From Gordionus sp. m RMFG-2023 (Eukaryota > Nematomorpha > Gordioida > Chordodea > Parachordodidae), in contig NC_088777.1 in NCBI RefSeq assembly GCF_954871325.1, positions 2,172,509-2,236,508 on the forward strand: 64,000 nt of DNA. The letters are read 5' to 3'. The notes beneath the pieces are model-generated. The model saw only the letters and a program-made list of their open reading frames with translations. It made no database searches and was not told the origin of the DNA. Of the stretch, positions 39,661 through 54,399 are shown one piece after another (position 1 is the first letter of the stretch; each line of letters starts with the position of its first letter). The position numbers and the translations under genes were made by a program.

Positions 39661-40719
39661 AAGATTTATTTATTTTTATAAAATCAAAATATAATTATAA
39701 CCTTGAACATAATACAAAATAAGAATTATTTATTTTTATTTTATGGATAACAAATAATGATACAAACTTTAATCATTAAGCATTATAAAAAATAAATTGT
39801 TGAAATTGTTGCTGGACATAATTTCAATCCATATTTTTCTCCATAACTTAATTTTTGGGGTTATCTCCAATTAAAGAATTTCTTATAATATTATTAGGGC
39901 AGACCTGATTTTGTTATGATTCTCTAATAAGTGGTTTTCCCAGGCTTTTCCAGTTTCCCTTATTACGGAAATTACGTGCATATATAACTAGGAGTTAACC
40001 CGTAGACTAATTAGTAAATCGAAGATTTTTCCTTCATGTGATGATAAATTAATTAGAAATTTAAATATCGGGTTTGGGAAAAAATTTTCAAAATTATCAT
40101 GGTTAGGACTGGGCTTGGAAAATTCCTTAAAATTAAAATTGACTTGCATCTGACTTTAGAATATCTTTTACAAATAATTATGGGTCTAGGAATTTTCAAA
40201 ATTATTAAGCTAGGCTTGAGAATTTTTTTTAAAAATTATAAGGTCTTGGACGCTTAAAATTTTTTCCAAATATTGTGAGCTTGGATTTGGCTTGAAATTT
40301 TTTATTGTTAAATGTTAGTCTTATGTAATTAGTGATATTTTTACAAAGAATTTTGATATAGTGTAAAAGTTCATTTAAATATATTTTGACTTAAAAAATA
40401 GTTTCCACTCTTAGTCCTAATGGGTTGGACTCAATGACATTGTTTGGACTTGACCTGTATGTGGGGGGGGGGGGGTGGGTGGGTTAAAACTATATAAAAC
40501 GGATATGATTTTTAAATAAAAGGTAACCTCTTTCGTAAAAAGACGAATAAAAACTCAGTCCCCGTCATTTTTGACGAGCTTTCTACTTGTAAATAATAAT
40601 TTTGAGAGATATTAATTGATTATTTTTATATTTTTAAAATAGATTTTAAGTATTTATTCGAAAAACATGTCTAGTTTGTAAATTTCTTTATTTTTATCCA
40701 ATAATAAATCAACATCATT

Positions 40720-42530
40720 TCATTCATCAGTACAGAGGAGTATATCAACATCGATTGCAATACAAAAATATTCTCCAAAATAATAAATAATACAGATGCA
40801 ACTACAGTTGCAGAAATCGTATACATCTATCATGTAGTTCAACATTCACAGAGCTATATCATCACAATGTGGGTCGAATCTATTTCCCACGATATTTAAC
40901 GACTCCAATATAAGTGCAAACCTTACTTGTGGTAGAACAAAAATGAGTAAGGCTATCACAAGTGTTTTAGTACCTGAATAATAGAGGTCAATTCTAGACG
41001 ATTTGAAAGATGAACAACCATATGCAATTCTGACAGATGTATCTAATAAGGGAAATATTTTTCGTTATTTCAACAAGAATAAGAACATTTCAATAAAACC
41101 GTTAATTTTTTTTCCTCGGATAGTGAAAAATCCAAAGATGTAGCTAACCACATAATATAAATATAGCTGATTCAGGGTTATCAATTAATTGCATGTCAGC
41201 TTTATGCGCTGATAATGCCTCTGTAAATTTTGGCAAAAACCAAAGTTTATTTACCGAATTGAGGCAGCATGTGGATGTCGAAATATTATAATAAGATGTT
41301 TTAACGAATTTAATTCATCAACTAAAAGAGTTAATGAATTAAAAGAGTTGGTGGAGTGGTCTGACTTGGAATGGTGTGAGTTGTTGCGATATGTACCTGG
41401 CAGGTGGTTATCATAATACCTGCCATTGATAGAATTTAAAAATTTTACAAACCCTTAAAAAAAATACTTCTTAAATAAAAATTTTAAAAGCTGTCCAAAA
41501 ATTATGAAAAATTTTTTCGTGCATGAAATGGCAGAAGCATATTTGGCATTAGTTTCACATGTAGGAAATCTACTTCATGCAGTTAATATTCTGTTGCAAT
41601 CAAAATATTCTTTATTAATAAAGGTTCACAAAATTATCCTACAGCTCTGTTCATCTCTACAGTTAAAAATTGATAATAAATTTTATGGCGCTATTGCTAA
41701 AAATATTATATTAAAATGTTCAAATAATATTCCAATTAATACACATTTAAATGAAGCAGATAAGACAATTTTATAATATTTACAATCAAAATTTGATTTT
41801 AATAACTCTATTTACAAATGTATAAATATTATGACCTTGAAACATGTTGCAAATGTTGAATTAAAGAGAAAATTAAAAATGTTTATATATTTTCAAGAGA
41901 TGTCAATCAGATTATTATTTTTTTAATAATATGTTTTTATTGTAAAAGTAATAATTTATTCAGTTGGTTTTGAGATTTGATAAATATATTTATGATTTGG
42001 AATATGAATTATTTGATATCGAATTATGATTATACTGTTGTAATTTATTAGTGAAAAATAAAGATAATTTTATTGAAATAAAAATTATTTTTAGTGTAAA
42101 TCAAGAAATATTTTAAAACAGAAACCATCAATTGAGGTTTTTGTAATTTAATAAATATATTGAAAATACCGAACATTGTTGTCTTGTTTGAGGAGATTGT
42201 AAATCTCTTTATTTTTTATGATTCGCCAGAATACTTAAAGTTACATTGTCTAAAAGCAGAGGAGAAACTGGTAGAATTTTTTCGTAATAACAATAAATCC
42301 CCATGCTTGGAAAAAAATTGCGAGTATGTCTTCTTTACCTCATTCTAATGCCTCATCCGAGCCCATTTTTAGCCTGATGAATGCCTGGAGATGCTTTAAC
42401 AACAATAAAGGCCGAGCGAATGGTTAAACAAATTTATAATATGTCATGCCAGGAGTTTTATAAATATCTCAATAACGACAATAAACGGTTAGTTCCATTA
42501 TTTAAGTCTCAAATAATATATAATTAACAT
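40720..42530 (+). pseudogene. hAT transposase fossil, plus-strand copy
   Basis: Translated plus-strand pieces show hAT features in order: DSNISANLTCGRTKMSKAI (about 40,900-40,960), then SILDDLKDEQPYAILTDVSN, then the ADNASVNFGKNQSLF region (about 41,210-41,250). A C-terminal piece, SLPHSNASSEPIFSLMNA, lies near 42,340. These match the subgroup with the LTDASNKG and ALCADNA motifs. Reading frames are interrupted many times and the gene is dead. Confidence 0.75.
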
Positions 42531-42584
42531 TATACTTAATTTTCCATATTTTTTTATTTATACATTCGCATAAAATAAATATAT

Positions 42585-43560
42585 TTTTTACATAGTAAAT
42601 CAAAAATAGAGAGCATTACAATATCCTCAAACAAGACATCAATGTCTATCGGTATTTTTAAAATATTTGAACATTTTAATAGTTTTAGCAATGGCGCCAT
42701 AAAATTTATTGTCAATTTTCAACTGTAAAGATTATCTGCAGCATAATTTTGTGAATCTTTGTTAAGATTCTTATGATTGCAACTGCACATTAACAGTATG
42801 TAGTAGATTTCCTACATGTGTAATCATTCCTAAATATACCTCTGCCATTCTTTACTGGGAAAAATTTTCAAAATGCAGCTTTTATAATCTTTATTTAAGA
42901 AATATTTAAAGGTTTATAAAATTTTAAAATTCTATAGATGGTGGGTATTAGGAACATATAGCAACCAACATTGGACTCAATTCTGTAAATACACTCTGGT
43001 TTTTCCCAAATTCACTAAGGCATTATCAGATCAGAAAGTTGACATGTAATTTATTGATAATCCCAAATCTGCTATATTTACCATTATATGGTTAGCTATG
43101 TTGTATTTTTCACTATTTGAGGGGAAAAAAATTAATAGTTTTCTTGAAAAGTCCTGAATTTTGTTGAAATAGCGAAGGATCAAAAGAAATATTTTAATAT
43201 TTCCCTTATTAGATGCATCTGTTAGAATTGCATATGTATGCCCATCTTTCAAATCGTCAAGAATTGACCTGAATTCAGATACTATAACATTGATGATATC
43301 CTTGCTCATTTTTGTTCTACAAATAAAGTTTTCATTTATCTTGGAGTGGTTAAATATTATGGGGAAAGATTCTATCTACATTGTATTGATAAGTAGCTCT
43401 GTGAATGTTGTACTACAAGATAAGTGATTACAATTGCTGCAACCGTAGTTGCATCTGTATTATTTCTTATTTTTGGATAATATTTTTGTTTTGCAATGGA
43501 TGTAGATACACCTCCTGCAATGATTTTAATAATGTGATTGAACATTAATAAAAGGAAATA
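42585..43560 (-). pseudogene. hAT transposase fossil, minus-strand copy
   Basis: A second, diverged copy of the same family in opposite orientation. Its best frame (43,309-43,031) reads MSKDIINVIVSEFRSILDDL, KDGHTYAILTDASNKGNIKI and onward. The 3' part resembles 41,500-41,760 of the plus copy (GTAGGAAATCTACT shared). The C-terminal domain is absent, and the 3' end abuts that of the plus copy. Confidence 0.75.
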
Positions 43561-44043
43561 GTTTAAAATAAGATAAGGGAAATCATATTTAACACATGCT
43601 AGCTCTTACAAATAGCAGACAAAGGAAAAATCAGATGATGTGTACCGTAATTTTACCCCAAATTTATTATTTTACTACTCTCTATATATTTCATAATTTC
43701 TACTTTCCCATTCCTACCCCGCCAGATATCCTTTTATTAAATATCACATTCCGAACAATCTTGAGTCAACAAACTTATCTCATGTAGATGGCTTAAGACC
43801 TGATGGTATGACAATCATACCTTGGGCCCTCGGTAAATCACTTATATGGGATTATACATGTGTCTCGTCATTCTCCTTATACATAAATATCAATCTAATA
43901 ATACAGGAAGAAATTAAAAATATAAACAAATATAAAAATTATAAAAACTTCATATTCACTCCAGTATGACCTCTACGAACGGGCATTTTTTACAATCAAC
44001 ATTTAAGTTTAAAAAAATATAGGAAATAAAATATGGCTTTTTA

Positions 44044-45123
44044 CAGGGCAAAATTTTGCCCGGGTTCGGGTTCGGTTTAAGGTAAAATAATAGCTGGGTT
44101 AGGTTCGGGTTCGGTTCAGGGAAATATTTTTGAATCCGGGTTTGATTCCGGGTTCAGCTTGGGTTTAAGAATTTTTAAATTGATAAAAATTAATTATATA
44201 TTTAATTCATAATTAAAAAATAGACATAAATTTGGCATAAAAGTAAATTTTTCATTTTATTTATAGGCAAAATATAGTTAAATATACAAAGCATAGTCAT
44301 GTATAAATTTTAAAAATTTAATGACATATTTCCTTAAAAATAAAATAATTAAATATAACCATAGTTATATTGCATAATTATAAATAATATAATAATAATT
44401 ATACAGTGAAAACATAATAAAATTAACGTTAAAAAATAAAATTTAAAAGATAAATTAAAAATTAAGAAAATTATATGCGAAAAATAAAAAGTGAATAACT
44501 CCAATTGTTAAACCCTTAAAGTATCAAAAATCTACAATTATCACGCGTTTTCATCTCATTTGCAGAATCTAAGACTTAAATAATAAAGTAATAATTTTAA
44601 TAATGCATTATTTTTGTTTGAATATTACAAAAATTTGAATAATGCATTATTACAACAAAATTAACAATATAATAATTTTTGCCTTGACTTGTTCACGTTC
44701 ATTTTCATCTAATTAATAATCATTGAGAATAAGTTAAAAATTAAAAATAAATGGTAAATTAAATTAATTTTTAAAAATTTATTAACACTCCAATAGGAAA
44801 TTTTTGAGTTAAGTTGAGAATAAATTAAATAAGTTTTAAAAATGGCGTAAATGAATTAAGTTGTTTAAAAATTATTAACACTTCACTTAATTGGAAATTT
44901 GAAATCTCAATTAAATTACTAATATTTATATTTACACAAATATCTTTATATATATTTTTAAACAGCACACTGAACCTGGTTGAACCCGGGTTCAAATAAA
45001 ATTCACGAGTTAGGTTCAGGATTTTGAAAATTTTATAAACGGGGTTCAGGTTTGGTTCGCGTTCTGATTTTTTCTAAAAACCAGCGGTTTCATCTCCGAG
45101 TTCGGGTTAGGTTTGAATCCCTG
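44044..45123. mobile_element. 1,080-bp hAT-like element with CAGGG/CCCTG ends
   Basis: Left end CAGGGCAAAATTTTGCCCGG then GGTTCGGGTTCGG repeats. Right end holds GGTTCAGG/TTCGGGTTAGG and closes AATCCCTG. The 9-bp string gctttttac spans each junction, consistent with a 7- to 8-bp target duplication overlapping the terminal bases. Interior is AT-rich with no transposase. Confidence 0.75.
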
Positions 45124-48100
45124 CTTTTTACAAATAAACCCAGAGAATTTTTTTATATGCGCTAAAAAATTAAAATTTGCAGACACAATTATGGTTCGTT
45201 TTTGGGGACTCAATTATAGAATTTTATTTTTAATTATATAATTATAAATTTAGAAATTATAATTTAATGTAATTATACTTTTAAAAAATAAAAAATGATT
45301 TTATCATATAAAAAATAAATATGTTTTTTATAATTTATTATGTCTTTTTTTTATTTATTTTATATTGTTTAAGTTTTTTATAATATTTTTATATTTATTA
45401 AATGTATTTTAATAATATTTTTATATTTATTAAATGTATTTTAATAATTATATATTAAAATTAAAAAATTTGAACTTGATAAATTTTGCATTCCTTCATT
45501 GTTTACATTTCCTTTTAGTAGAAATCTCTTTTTTTAAAATTTTTTTGTTATTTATTTTAAATTTATCAGTATCTAAAAGATATACTCTTAAAAAGTAAGA
45601 ATGTTTTTATTTCATGCATATCCAGCTTTTGTCTAATATTCATATTATTAAACAAACGTTCTTAATATGCAAAAATTAATAAAACTTTAATTACTTAGAT
45701 CATATTATCATATAAATCTACTAGCATAAAGTTAACAATTATGATTAATTTATTATTTTATTAACAAAATTTTATATCTTTATAGGCTAGCTGACAGAAA
45801 CTATTTCAAATCGAAAATTTGATATTTATTTTATTATAGTAATATATATATATATGTATTTTTGTTATCAAAATGAAATAAAAAAAGTTGTAAAATGTTA
45901 AAATTTTTGTTACTATTTATATGTTATTCTGTATCTCATCTTAATTTTAGTACTAAAATGTTAGTTTATGCTAATATTTTTAACTTCAAGTATTAATAGT
46001 TGACATCATTTTTATATTTTATTAAGCATTTAGTTGTAAAAATTAAATAAGTTTTCTAAAGCTGAGTATTACTTCATTAAGTGGTGATGATGTATAATAC
46101 CAATATATTTGTTTTTTATTAACCTTAGATTGTTTTTTATAATTGTCTATGATAGCCTGTTAATTTTAAGTATGAGATTTTTTGCTTATAGCTATCAAGT
46201 TTATTTATACTCTCATGATATTTCTTGTAACATGGTTAAGGCTATGGTTTCCTTGTTAAAATTTGATGTGGCCAAATGATGAAAATTTTACAAATTTTTA
46301 TGAAAAGTATAAATTTACACTAATTCTAACCTTTGCTAGTAAAAAAAATTTGTCAGCCATGCCAACCTATATATAACAGTTCTAAACTAAGTGAAGTAAG
46401 ATTTTTGACATGTTTATAATATCTTCATAACTTTTACCCTGCCATAAAAGATTAATGGCACTTTCAATTTTAAGATTATTAATTAAGATGCCACATGGGC
46501 TTAAGTCTCCTGAAAATTTAGAGATAAGTGTAGGTAGGATTTTTTATAAAGTGGGGCCTATGTAAGGTTTTCTCCATAAATTTGTCTGCACTGCATATCC
46601 CATTTTGGCTTATAATGAGTTTTTGCACCATTCACCTTGCCTTTTTTTTTAAAAATTTGTCCACTCAGACTTGGATTGTTAAAATGTTATTACATGTATA
46701 CCACAGCCTGAGTTTTTGTATACAAATTTTTTACCATTTTTTCCCACCAATGTCAAATAAGGCTCCAATATTTATTGTTATTAGACAATAGTTTAATTTC
46801 CTGTTAATTCACTATATTATTTGTTGATATCACATTTTAGTTAGGCAGCTCTTAAAATACAAAGAAATTAACATTGTAATTTATTAACTGTTAGCTTGAA
46901 ATTCAAAAAATAATAATATATCAAAATTGTAATTCTCAGGCTGTATTACAATTTTAAGGAAAAAATTTCCATCACCTTTTATATATTGTTAAGCCTAGCC
47001 TGGTTTTTTTTATATCTAATTGCCTTGCCCATTTTTTTTGTTTATCTACAACTGTTATCATATTTAAAAATTTCCTGCCCTTGGAGCATCTATAGGGGAA
47101 ACAATTTTTATAATAATATTTACAAGAAGAGGCAAATTTCTTAATACGACCCCCCCCCCCTCCCACTCACTGCGCCTAGTAGTCATCCGAAAAATAATAA
47201 ATTTTTTCTTCAAATTTTGGGTAGATTTATATTTTTTGTGCTAATTTTAGATAAATTCGTCAAATAAAATAATGTTGTAAATATTTTTGAAAAAATAAGA
47301 GTCACTTCAAGTTGAAGACTTAAAGACGTGACTGTACAACCACCCTTCTCCCCCCCCCCAATCACATCAACCTACAATTTTTTTTATTGACTATTGTAAG
47401 GAAACGGTAAAGTTCACTCAAAAACCTTCCTGAAATTTTAAAAATATTGGATCTAGCTTGCGCTAAAATAAAAAAATTAATTTTCCGGTTCATGGGAAGT
47501 ATTTAAGAAATAAATAAATGCAACCCCAAAATTTGTCGAATACGATATGTAATTACAATACGTGATATATAACCCTTTTGCCTTATAGCGTTGAAAAGTT
47601 TAACAGAGCTACGCTAGATTTTCCTCATTTCCATCTAATTGGAACTAATTTAATTTGGGGATAAAAGTAAAAATATGAGGAGCCCTCCACACATGTTTTG
47701 GGCAAGCCGCAAGTACTTGTAGGCGTAACATTTCGAAAAATGTTAAACCTCTATAGGCTTATAAAAAAGAAGTGAGAAAAAGCGCTTATAACTATAGTAT
47801 AATTTAATTACTTTAAGGGTGGGTGGTGGCTGATTTTAAGTTTAAATTCTGTGTAAGTCATAAAGATTACTATTAATATTGAGATTTAATGTTCATATAG
47901 AATCTGTAAAATAAAGATGTAATTAAATAAAAAAAATTTACCTGATCAGTATTATTTTTTTTATTAATAATTCAACCCATGCAATAAATACAGTACTATC
48001 ACTTCAAAATTTTTGCACCGGATAATAAAAAATTTATTTTTTTTAAAAAAATGTTAATTTAAAATGAATGAATGTTAAATTTTCAATTACAATAGTATCT

Positions 48101-50558
48101 CGATGAATTAAAAATTATGAAAACAGCTGAGATTGGTATATCAGTATTTTATACAACGACAGAATTGGATGGGGTTTCCAAAATGTTTAAGGTTCTAGAT
48201 AGAACAATATCGCCCTAATGACCGACGGCAATACAATAAATATATAATCTGAAAGTATAACTGGCCTGGAAATTCGTGCATAATAAAATTATGAATAGCA
48301 ATACATTTCATTCGATTAATAATAATCGTAATGGTTTGTTTGAAATAGAAGGTTTTATTATGATGGCAAACTTATATGATTTAATTTTATCACTTAATAA
48401 TGTTATAAATTTAAAGGAATTGATATTAGACATACTTGATAATATCGAAAGTTTTTAATATATCACCACGTAATTTATAAATTGTAGATAATAGGCTACT
48501 TACCATTAAAGTCAATATGGAAGATTTTTCATCAAATAATCAAAATATCCAAATGCTTCATAAATTATCTACTTTCGAACATTGGCATCTAGCAGTGCAC
48601 CGACCTTCGCTCAATCATTGTGGATAAATCAGAAACTGGAACGATTATAAGCCTATCTAAGTTTGTGTAACATTTTGGCGCTAAATAAGAAAATTAGATA
48701 TGCTCTAGCTACTACAAAAGCTAAAAGTGTTGCATATTCATATATTTTAATCTGTCTTAGACGAAGTGTCAAGTTTATAATCAGGGAAGCAATTGAATAA
48801 AATATTTTTTACTTTTTATTAGTCAAACCATACAAAAAATTAGGATTTTTTAAATAAGCGGTATTCGTCTTTGTTTTTTTTTTGAATAAAATTTCGATTG
48901 ACATTTTACGAATCGAATTTATCATATTTTAAAATTCCATTTCCACGTGATTTTAATGTAATCAATCGACTGCACGAATGAAAGGTTCTTTCTTCATCCC
49001 GTTATACTACCTTCAAACATATTCATATCCCAAAATCCTTCTATCATTCCACCAAACATATTTTTCCCAATTGGCAATAATAAGACATGATCAACATTAT
49101 AGTGAATTATAGAAAAATTCACATACAGGGAGCCCCTCATATTTTATCATATTTATCGATATTACAAATGGAAGGTTCTGATTTAATTTTGCAACTACTG
49201 TAAAATCTGTTTTGGTCTTCCCTTTTCAGGAATCAATTTTTTTGGCATCAAAATCTCTTGAGCTAAATGATAATCTTAAATTTCCGGTTTGTTTCTTTCT
49301 GGGGACTTATTTTTCATTTTTTTTTAAATATTAAAATTTGGTTGGTTCTTTTTTCTGATTGGTTAATTTTTAAAAATAAATATATAATTTTTTTAGAAAT
49401 ATTTTTTTTTATGAAAGAAAAGGATCGTAAAATATATCTATAAAATATAAATATTAATCATTTCCGAGTTTTTTGAATTTTTAACATATTTAGAGCTTAT
49501 AATTCTTAGTTCCAATTATTATTTAGAGCCTTAATAATCACTGATTATTATTAGAGAATACATGTAAAAGGCGGTGGCAGGATCTATGCTTATTTTTACG
49601 AATTTAACCCCCTCTTCCTCCTTTCTTTAATTTTTGTCATTTAAACAAGTGATTTTATAAATAATAACTAATGTAGGATAAATATTTATTGATATATGAA
49701 TTAATTCCATCTAAATTTGTGGCGTATGATTAATCAACGAATTCATAACCCAAAATAAATAAATATATAAATATATTTTAATTACAATTATTGGCATAAT
49801 GACTATTAAATACAAATACTCCCAGGATTGATATAATTAATATAAAGCAAAATTTGATTATTTTATATATATACATATATAAAATTAATAAATTCGAAAA
49901 CAAAATTCCCCAAACTAATTAATACAAAGATTAAGGCTTAATAAACTATGAATGATTGTTTATTCCGGTATTATAGTGGTGTGCCTTTATCAAACATAAT
50001 TAATGTTAATGATATTAGAATAAGTAAGTTAAAATATACTTAAATAAATAAAAATAAACTAATTTAACGGCATATACTTATATTATCAAGCATAAAATTC
50101 ATTGATTTAATATTTCATATTCTATCTTATTTTTATAATATGGTAGAGGAAAATATATAAAGATTTAATAAGCTTAAATTAGGCTATTCTTATGAAATAA
50201 AACGAAAATTTAGATATATATATTTTTAAATATAGTAATAAAATAGCAATAGTTAAATTCTTGAAAAGTATGAACTATAAGATATGATTGAACGAAGAAA
50301 GGAAAGATTCAATCATCAAAAATAGAAAATAAATTGATAGGTTTTAAAAAAAACTTTTTGAAATTATTTTTATCCAATCAAAAAAACAGATGAATTGGAA
50401 TATTATTTTGTCATCCAATGAAAAATTCTCTTTTTTATTATCGATTTGGATATCAAAAGACAATGCTTATTTTAAAAAATAAATATTACATCTCTTTCAA
50501 GATATTTAATTGATATATAAGTGCTTAAGATAGGGGAAAATAGTGATTGAATTAAAAC
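45124..50558. other. Long AT-rich stretch without recognised genes
   Basis: Mostly homopolymer-rich DNA. It includes a C-tract at 47,150-47,165 and another near 47,350. Scattered open frames here are short and look random, apart from the patch at 48.2-48.6 kb listed separately. Confidence 0.45.
48276..48610 (+). other. Two unassigned open stretches
   Basis: 48,276-48,458 reads MHNKIMNSNTFHSINNNRNG and onward. About 150 bp later a frame ends with TFEHWHLAVHRPSLNHCG and a stop. Codon use is less random than in the surroundings. No motif or splice signals convince me, so these could be exons, an old element or chance. Confidence 0.2.
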
Positions 50559-50862
50559 CAATGACATATAATAATACCTAGACTGATAATGCATTCACAA
50601 TAATGCATTTGAAAGCGTCGTTTAATTTTCAAATCAGCTGGATTCGCCATTTTGATAACCCATATATTAATTATTCTTCATAACTTGCTTCCTTATTATC
50701 TCGATGATCAGGCAACTCTTGCTTCGGACATAAGAATAAATTGATCTCTCGTTTAAGATTTTTTAATGATATGGGAAATCAAAATGGCGTCCCCAGCTGT
50801 TTTTATTGGTGTATACTTTTATTGAATGCATTGTCAGTCTAGGTATTATTATTATGTCATTG
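50559..50862. mobile_element. MITE family A copy
   Basis: 304 bp with CAATGACATATAATAATACC left end and matching right end. The flanks attaaaac and atttaaac differ at one base of eight. Confidence 0.82.
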
Positions 50863-53243
50863 ATTTAAACTTAATAAACGAAGTGCGAAGTATAATATAG
50901 GAGTAGTTTAGGTATTTTATTATAATAATACATTATAAAGGAAATGTTTTGCGATATCAAAATATAATTATTATTATTATTTATAGATTACCATTATGTA
51001 GAAGAGAGTATGGTTTAACTGTTTAGTTATATATATTTTACCAATCTATATATTATTATGTATACCTGCATAATTTGTAATAAACACATTTTCAGAGACT
51101 ATATAAGATAACATTTTTAAATTGATTAAGGAGAATATTTTTAGGTTTATATAATAGCAATATACCTGATTTACGGAAGATTTCTGTTTCTTCTAAAGAG
51201 GTTTTTGTTAATTTTAAATAAAGGGATACCATAAAAAAAAGTTATACAAATCAATATGATATATTCTCAAGCTAATAAATTTGATATTGGTTATTATGGG
51301 ATGATACATATATGATTATCAATTTAGTTTATTATTAAATTTTTGGTTGTATAATTATATATATTTCATAATAAAAACTTGTTAAAAAATTTTAACATCA
51401 TGCTTGGGTTGATTCGCTATAATATTAACTGCTATTGAAATATATATGCCCCCAAAACTATCTATTTTTAAATTCTTTTTTTTTTAAAGATATGTAAATC
51501 TTAAAATTAAGAGTAGTGTTGTTTTGTTAGTCTGATTTGAGTCGATTTTTAAAAAACGGTCAACTCAATATTTCACCCAAAGAAATATTATGTAAGTCTA
51601 AAGATCTGAATCATATATGGCACAAGGGTTTGGACATCTATCAACAAAATCTGGAGGTTTGAGCAATATTTTTCTAGCTAAAATATCGAGTTAACCACTT
51701 TTGATTGGTTATTAACTCTTTTCTGATCAATTTATAAGTGTTATCGACGAAAAAAAACTGTTAAGCAAGGCTCTATAACATTGTTCTCCTTTTTACAGTT
51801 ATTATTGCCAATTATAACAAGATGTATATTTATTATATATCAAATCATTACCTATGGATATTATTAGGGTGCCGTTTACAGATTCTACATTTGATTTGAC
51901 AATAAATTGAGGTACATTTAATTTGTATAATAAATATGATAATCATATCTTAAAATTGCACTTCAAATTGCAAAATTAAATTTAGATTTTCAGAGAAGAT
52001 ATAAATCAATTATTTTTAAAAAATAAAAATGATAAAGATGTAACATACCTATTTGTTCCCCAGTAAATGTAATAGGATTATTTGCTCGATATCGTAATAA
52101 TATCGTTTTATTGAATTCGCTCGCTTATATTATATAAAAATAAGTTATAATATATAGCTGCCTTGCGTAAAATTCAAAAAAAAATATAAATAGCTATATG
52201 GGATACTGAGAGAGGAATTCTAAATATTTTATTAATATTGGCAATTGTTTATTTTTTAGGGTTCGTTTTATCATTAATTTATTTAGATTTCTTTTGTCAA
52301 GTAAAGAAATTTAGGATTGACTAAAAAATTATTCACTTTCATGTCTAATAAGATAAAAACAAAATATCAACTATGTCCTTAAATATTTAAAATAATATTT
52401 ATAACAATCTCCTAATCAGTAATGATTTTCAACCTTTGAATTAACATGTAAATATAACAATAGACAAGTGATTTGAGATTTTATAGAGGACATATCTCAT
52501 ATTATTTTTTCTTTCGCCCTTACCTTTAAATACAATATTAAATATCGATCAATTTAGCCCATTTTCAAGAGTATAATTTTCAAAGGGTATTATATCTAAG
52601 AACTGAAAGTTATATAATATTTTACCGATGGGTCTAGCATCTTGAACTATATAATTATAAAATTATATTACTAATCTATTCAAATTTGTTATATATACCT
52701 ATGTTAATAGTCAATGTATTGTTTCCCAAATCTAAAAATACAATTTTTTATCATTATTGCATATATATATTTTTAATTATTTTAATCGTAATTTACTAAT
52801 CGAAATTAACACATTAGAAGCTTAAAATAAATATTTTTTTTTTGAGAAAAATTAGATATAAAATTAAAAAATATTTATTATAAAGCGGGTAAATAATATA
52901 CTGTGGATAAGATAATCCCCTATAGGAATATCTACAAAAAAAAATATAAATATATTTATATGATAACTAGAAATAATAAGAGGCTTATTATACCCATTAG
53001 AGTGTCCCCTATATAAAATTTAAAAAATATGTATAAACATTTAGATCTATAGGCAACGTAAGAACCTTACCCTTAATAACTCCTGAACCATCTACATAAA
53101 TAAATATTATATCAAATTGTAAGTTTTCATTTTTCAAATTTATATTTAGAGAACAAACTTTTTATGATACAGTGTGTCTGCCAAGGACCTATAGTAGTAG
53201 ATACATGTAAAAAAAATATTTTGTATAAAGCAGTAGTGTAAAT
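50863..53243. other. AT-rich stretch
   Basis: Only the family B MITE at 51,514-51,716 is recognisable. I see no exon on either strand. Confidence 0.4.
51514..51716. mobile_element. MITE family B copy
   Basis: Left end TAGTGTTGTTTTGTTAGTCTG and the interior phrase ATATCGAGTTAACC identify it. Right end eroded. Confidence 0.6.
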
Positions 53244-54330
53244 CAGGGTTGCGTATTAATTCGGCCAATTAAATAATTGACGGGTCAAATTCAAATAAAT
53301 GTTTTTAAGATAAATAATAACTTGATTTTATATATAATGATAAAAAAAAATGAATCTAAGTAATATAGAATACATGCACTCAGCAATGACTATAAGTTAA
53401 AGATCCTCCATAGTACTACTACTCTAGAAGTCCCCCAAAATATAGTATTTTTTAAAATTCTATGATTAATATTTCGCTCTCCATACCAAAGGTTCGTCTT
53501 GATTTGCATTCAATACCATCATTTTCTATAATATATTTTCAATCAATTTTAGGCCATGATATACCCTTACCAATCTTCTGGTTGTCGAGATCTTCAATAG
53601 ATTTTTTTCCCTTCGTTTATGAATAATACCCTAAACAGACAAATTTCTTTAAGAGATAGAAGTATAAGCTAGGAATGGTTAGTAAGATATTAGACATTTC
53701 TCTTAATGTTCAAGGTGGACAAAGAGCCCGTTCCAACAACTTGAGCCCGAAGAAAGTTATACTGCTTTTCACATATTTTCGCTATCAAATATACCGCCGC
53801 ATTTACTTCTGAAATTCATGATATCAACTTAAAATATTTTGACTATCAACACTTTGTAATGATTGATTAATTCTTGTATTATATCGCATGCTTCGTCAAA
53901 CTCAATTATAGTAAGATGCTTCCCTTGATATCGAGGATTCAATAAATAATCAGCAGTGTGAGCACATGTATTTATGTTTTTTTTTCCTTTTTCAAAATGT
54001 ATCTTTAATATTTTTTTTTCTTCAGGCTGAGAAATGGTAAAATCATGGCATGATTGTATTATTTGATTTCCAAATTAAGAATATGGTTTTTTTTTCATAA
54101 GGGCCATGGTACATTTAACCCTTTGCACTTACATCAATAAGATAGCTAAATATTTATGTAAAGTTTAAGATTTTAAATTTTTCGCACAAAATATTTCTTC
54201 ATATAAGATATGATTGGTGCTTTCTTTCGGACAAATATCCAACTTCTTTCAACAGCTGCCTTCAGAGCTTTCTTGCGAATTTGTATTTACCCCTTACACA
54301 TTTTATTGACGATGCCCATCTTGTTTGGAT
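53244..54330 (-). pseudogene. hAT fossil with one terminus and transposase remnants
   Basis: The left end is CAGGGTTGCGTATTAATTCG followed by GGCCAATTAAATAATTGACG, related to the termini of the 577-bp element at 24 kb. On the minus strand, 53.75-54.3 kb gives KALKAAVERSWIFVRKKAP and later DYLLNPRYQGKHLTIIEF, then DEACDIIQELINHYK, typical of the hAT core. Interrupted many times. The right terminus was not found. Confidence 0.65.
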
Positions 54331-54340
54331 AATTGTACAT

Positions 54341-54345
54341 AATGC

Positions 54346-54380
<35 letters not shown>

Positions 54381-54391
54381 GAAAGAAAGAA
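54341..54391. repeat. AAAG microsatellite
   Basis: About 11 AAAG units. Similar short arrays occur at 7,810-7,845, 12,608-12,627, 13,121-13,135 (TTTC) and 23,419-23,450. Confidence 0.9.
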
Positions 54392-54399
54392 ATTTCTCA

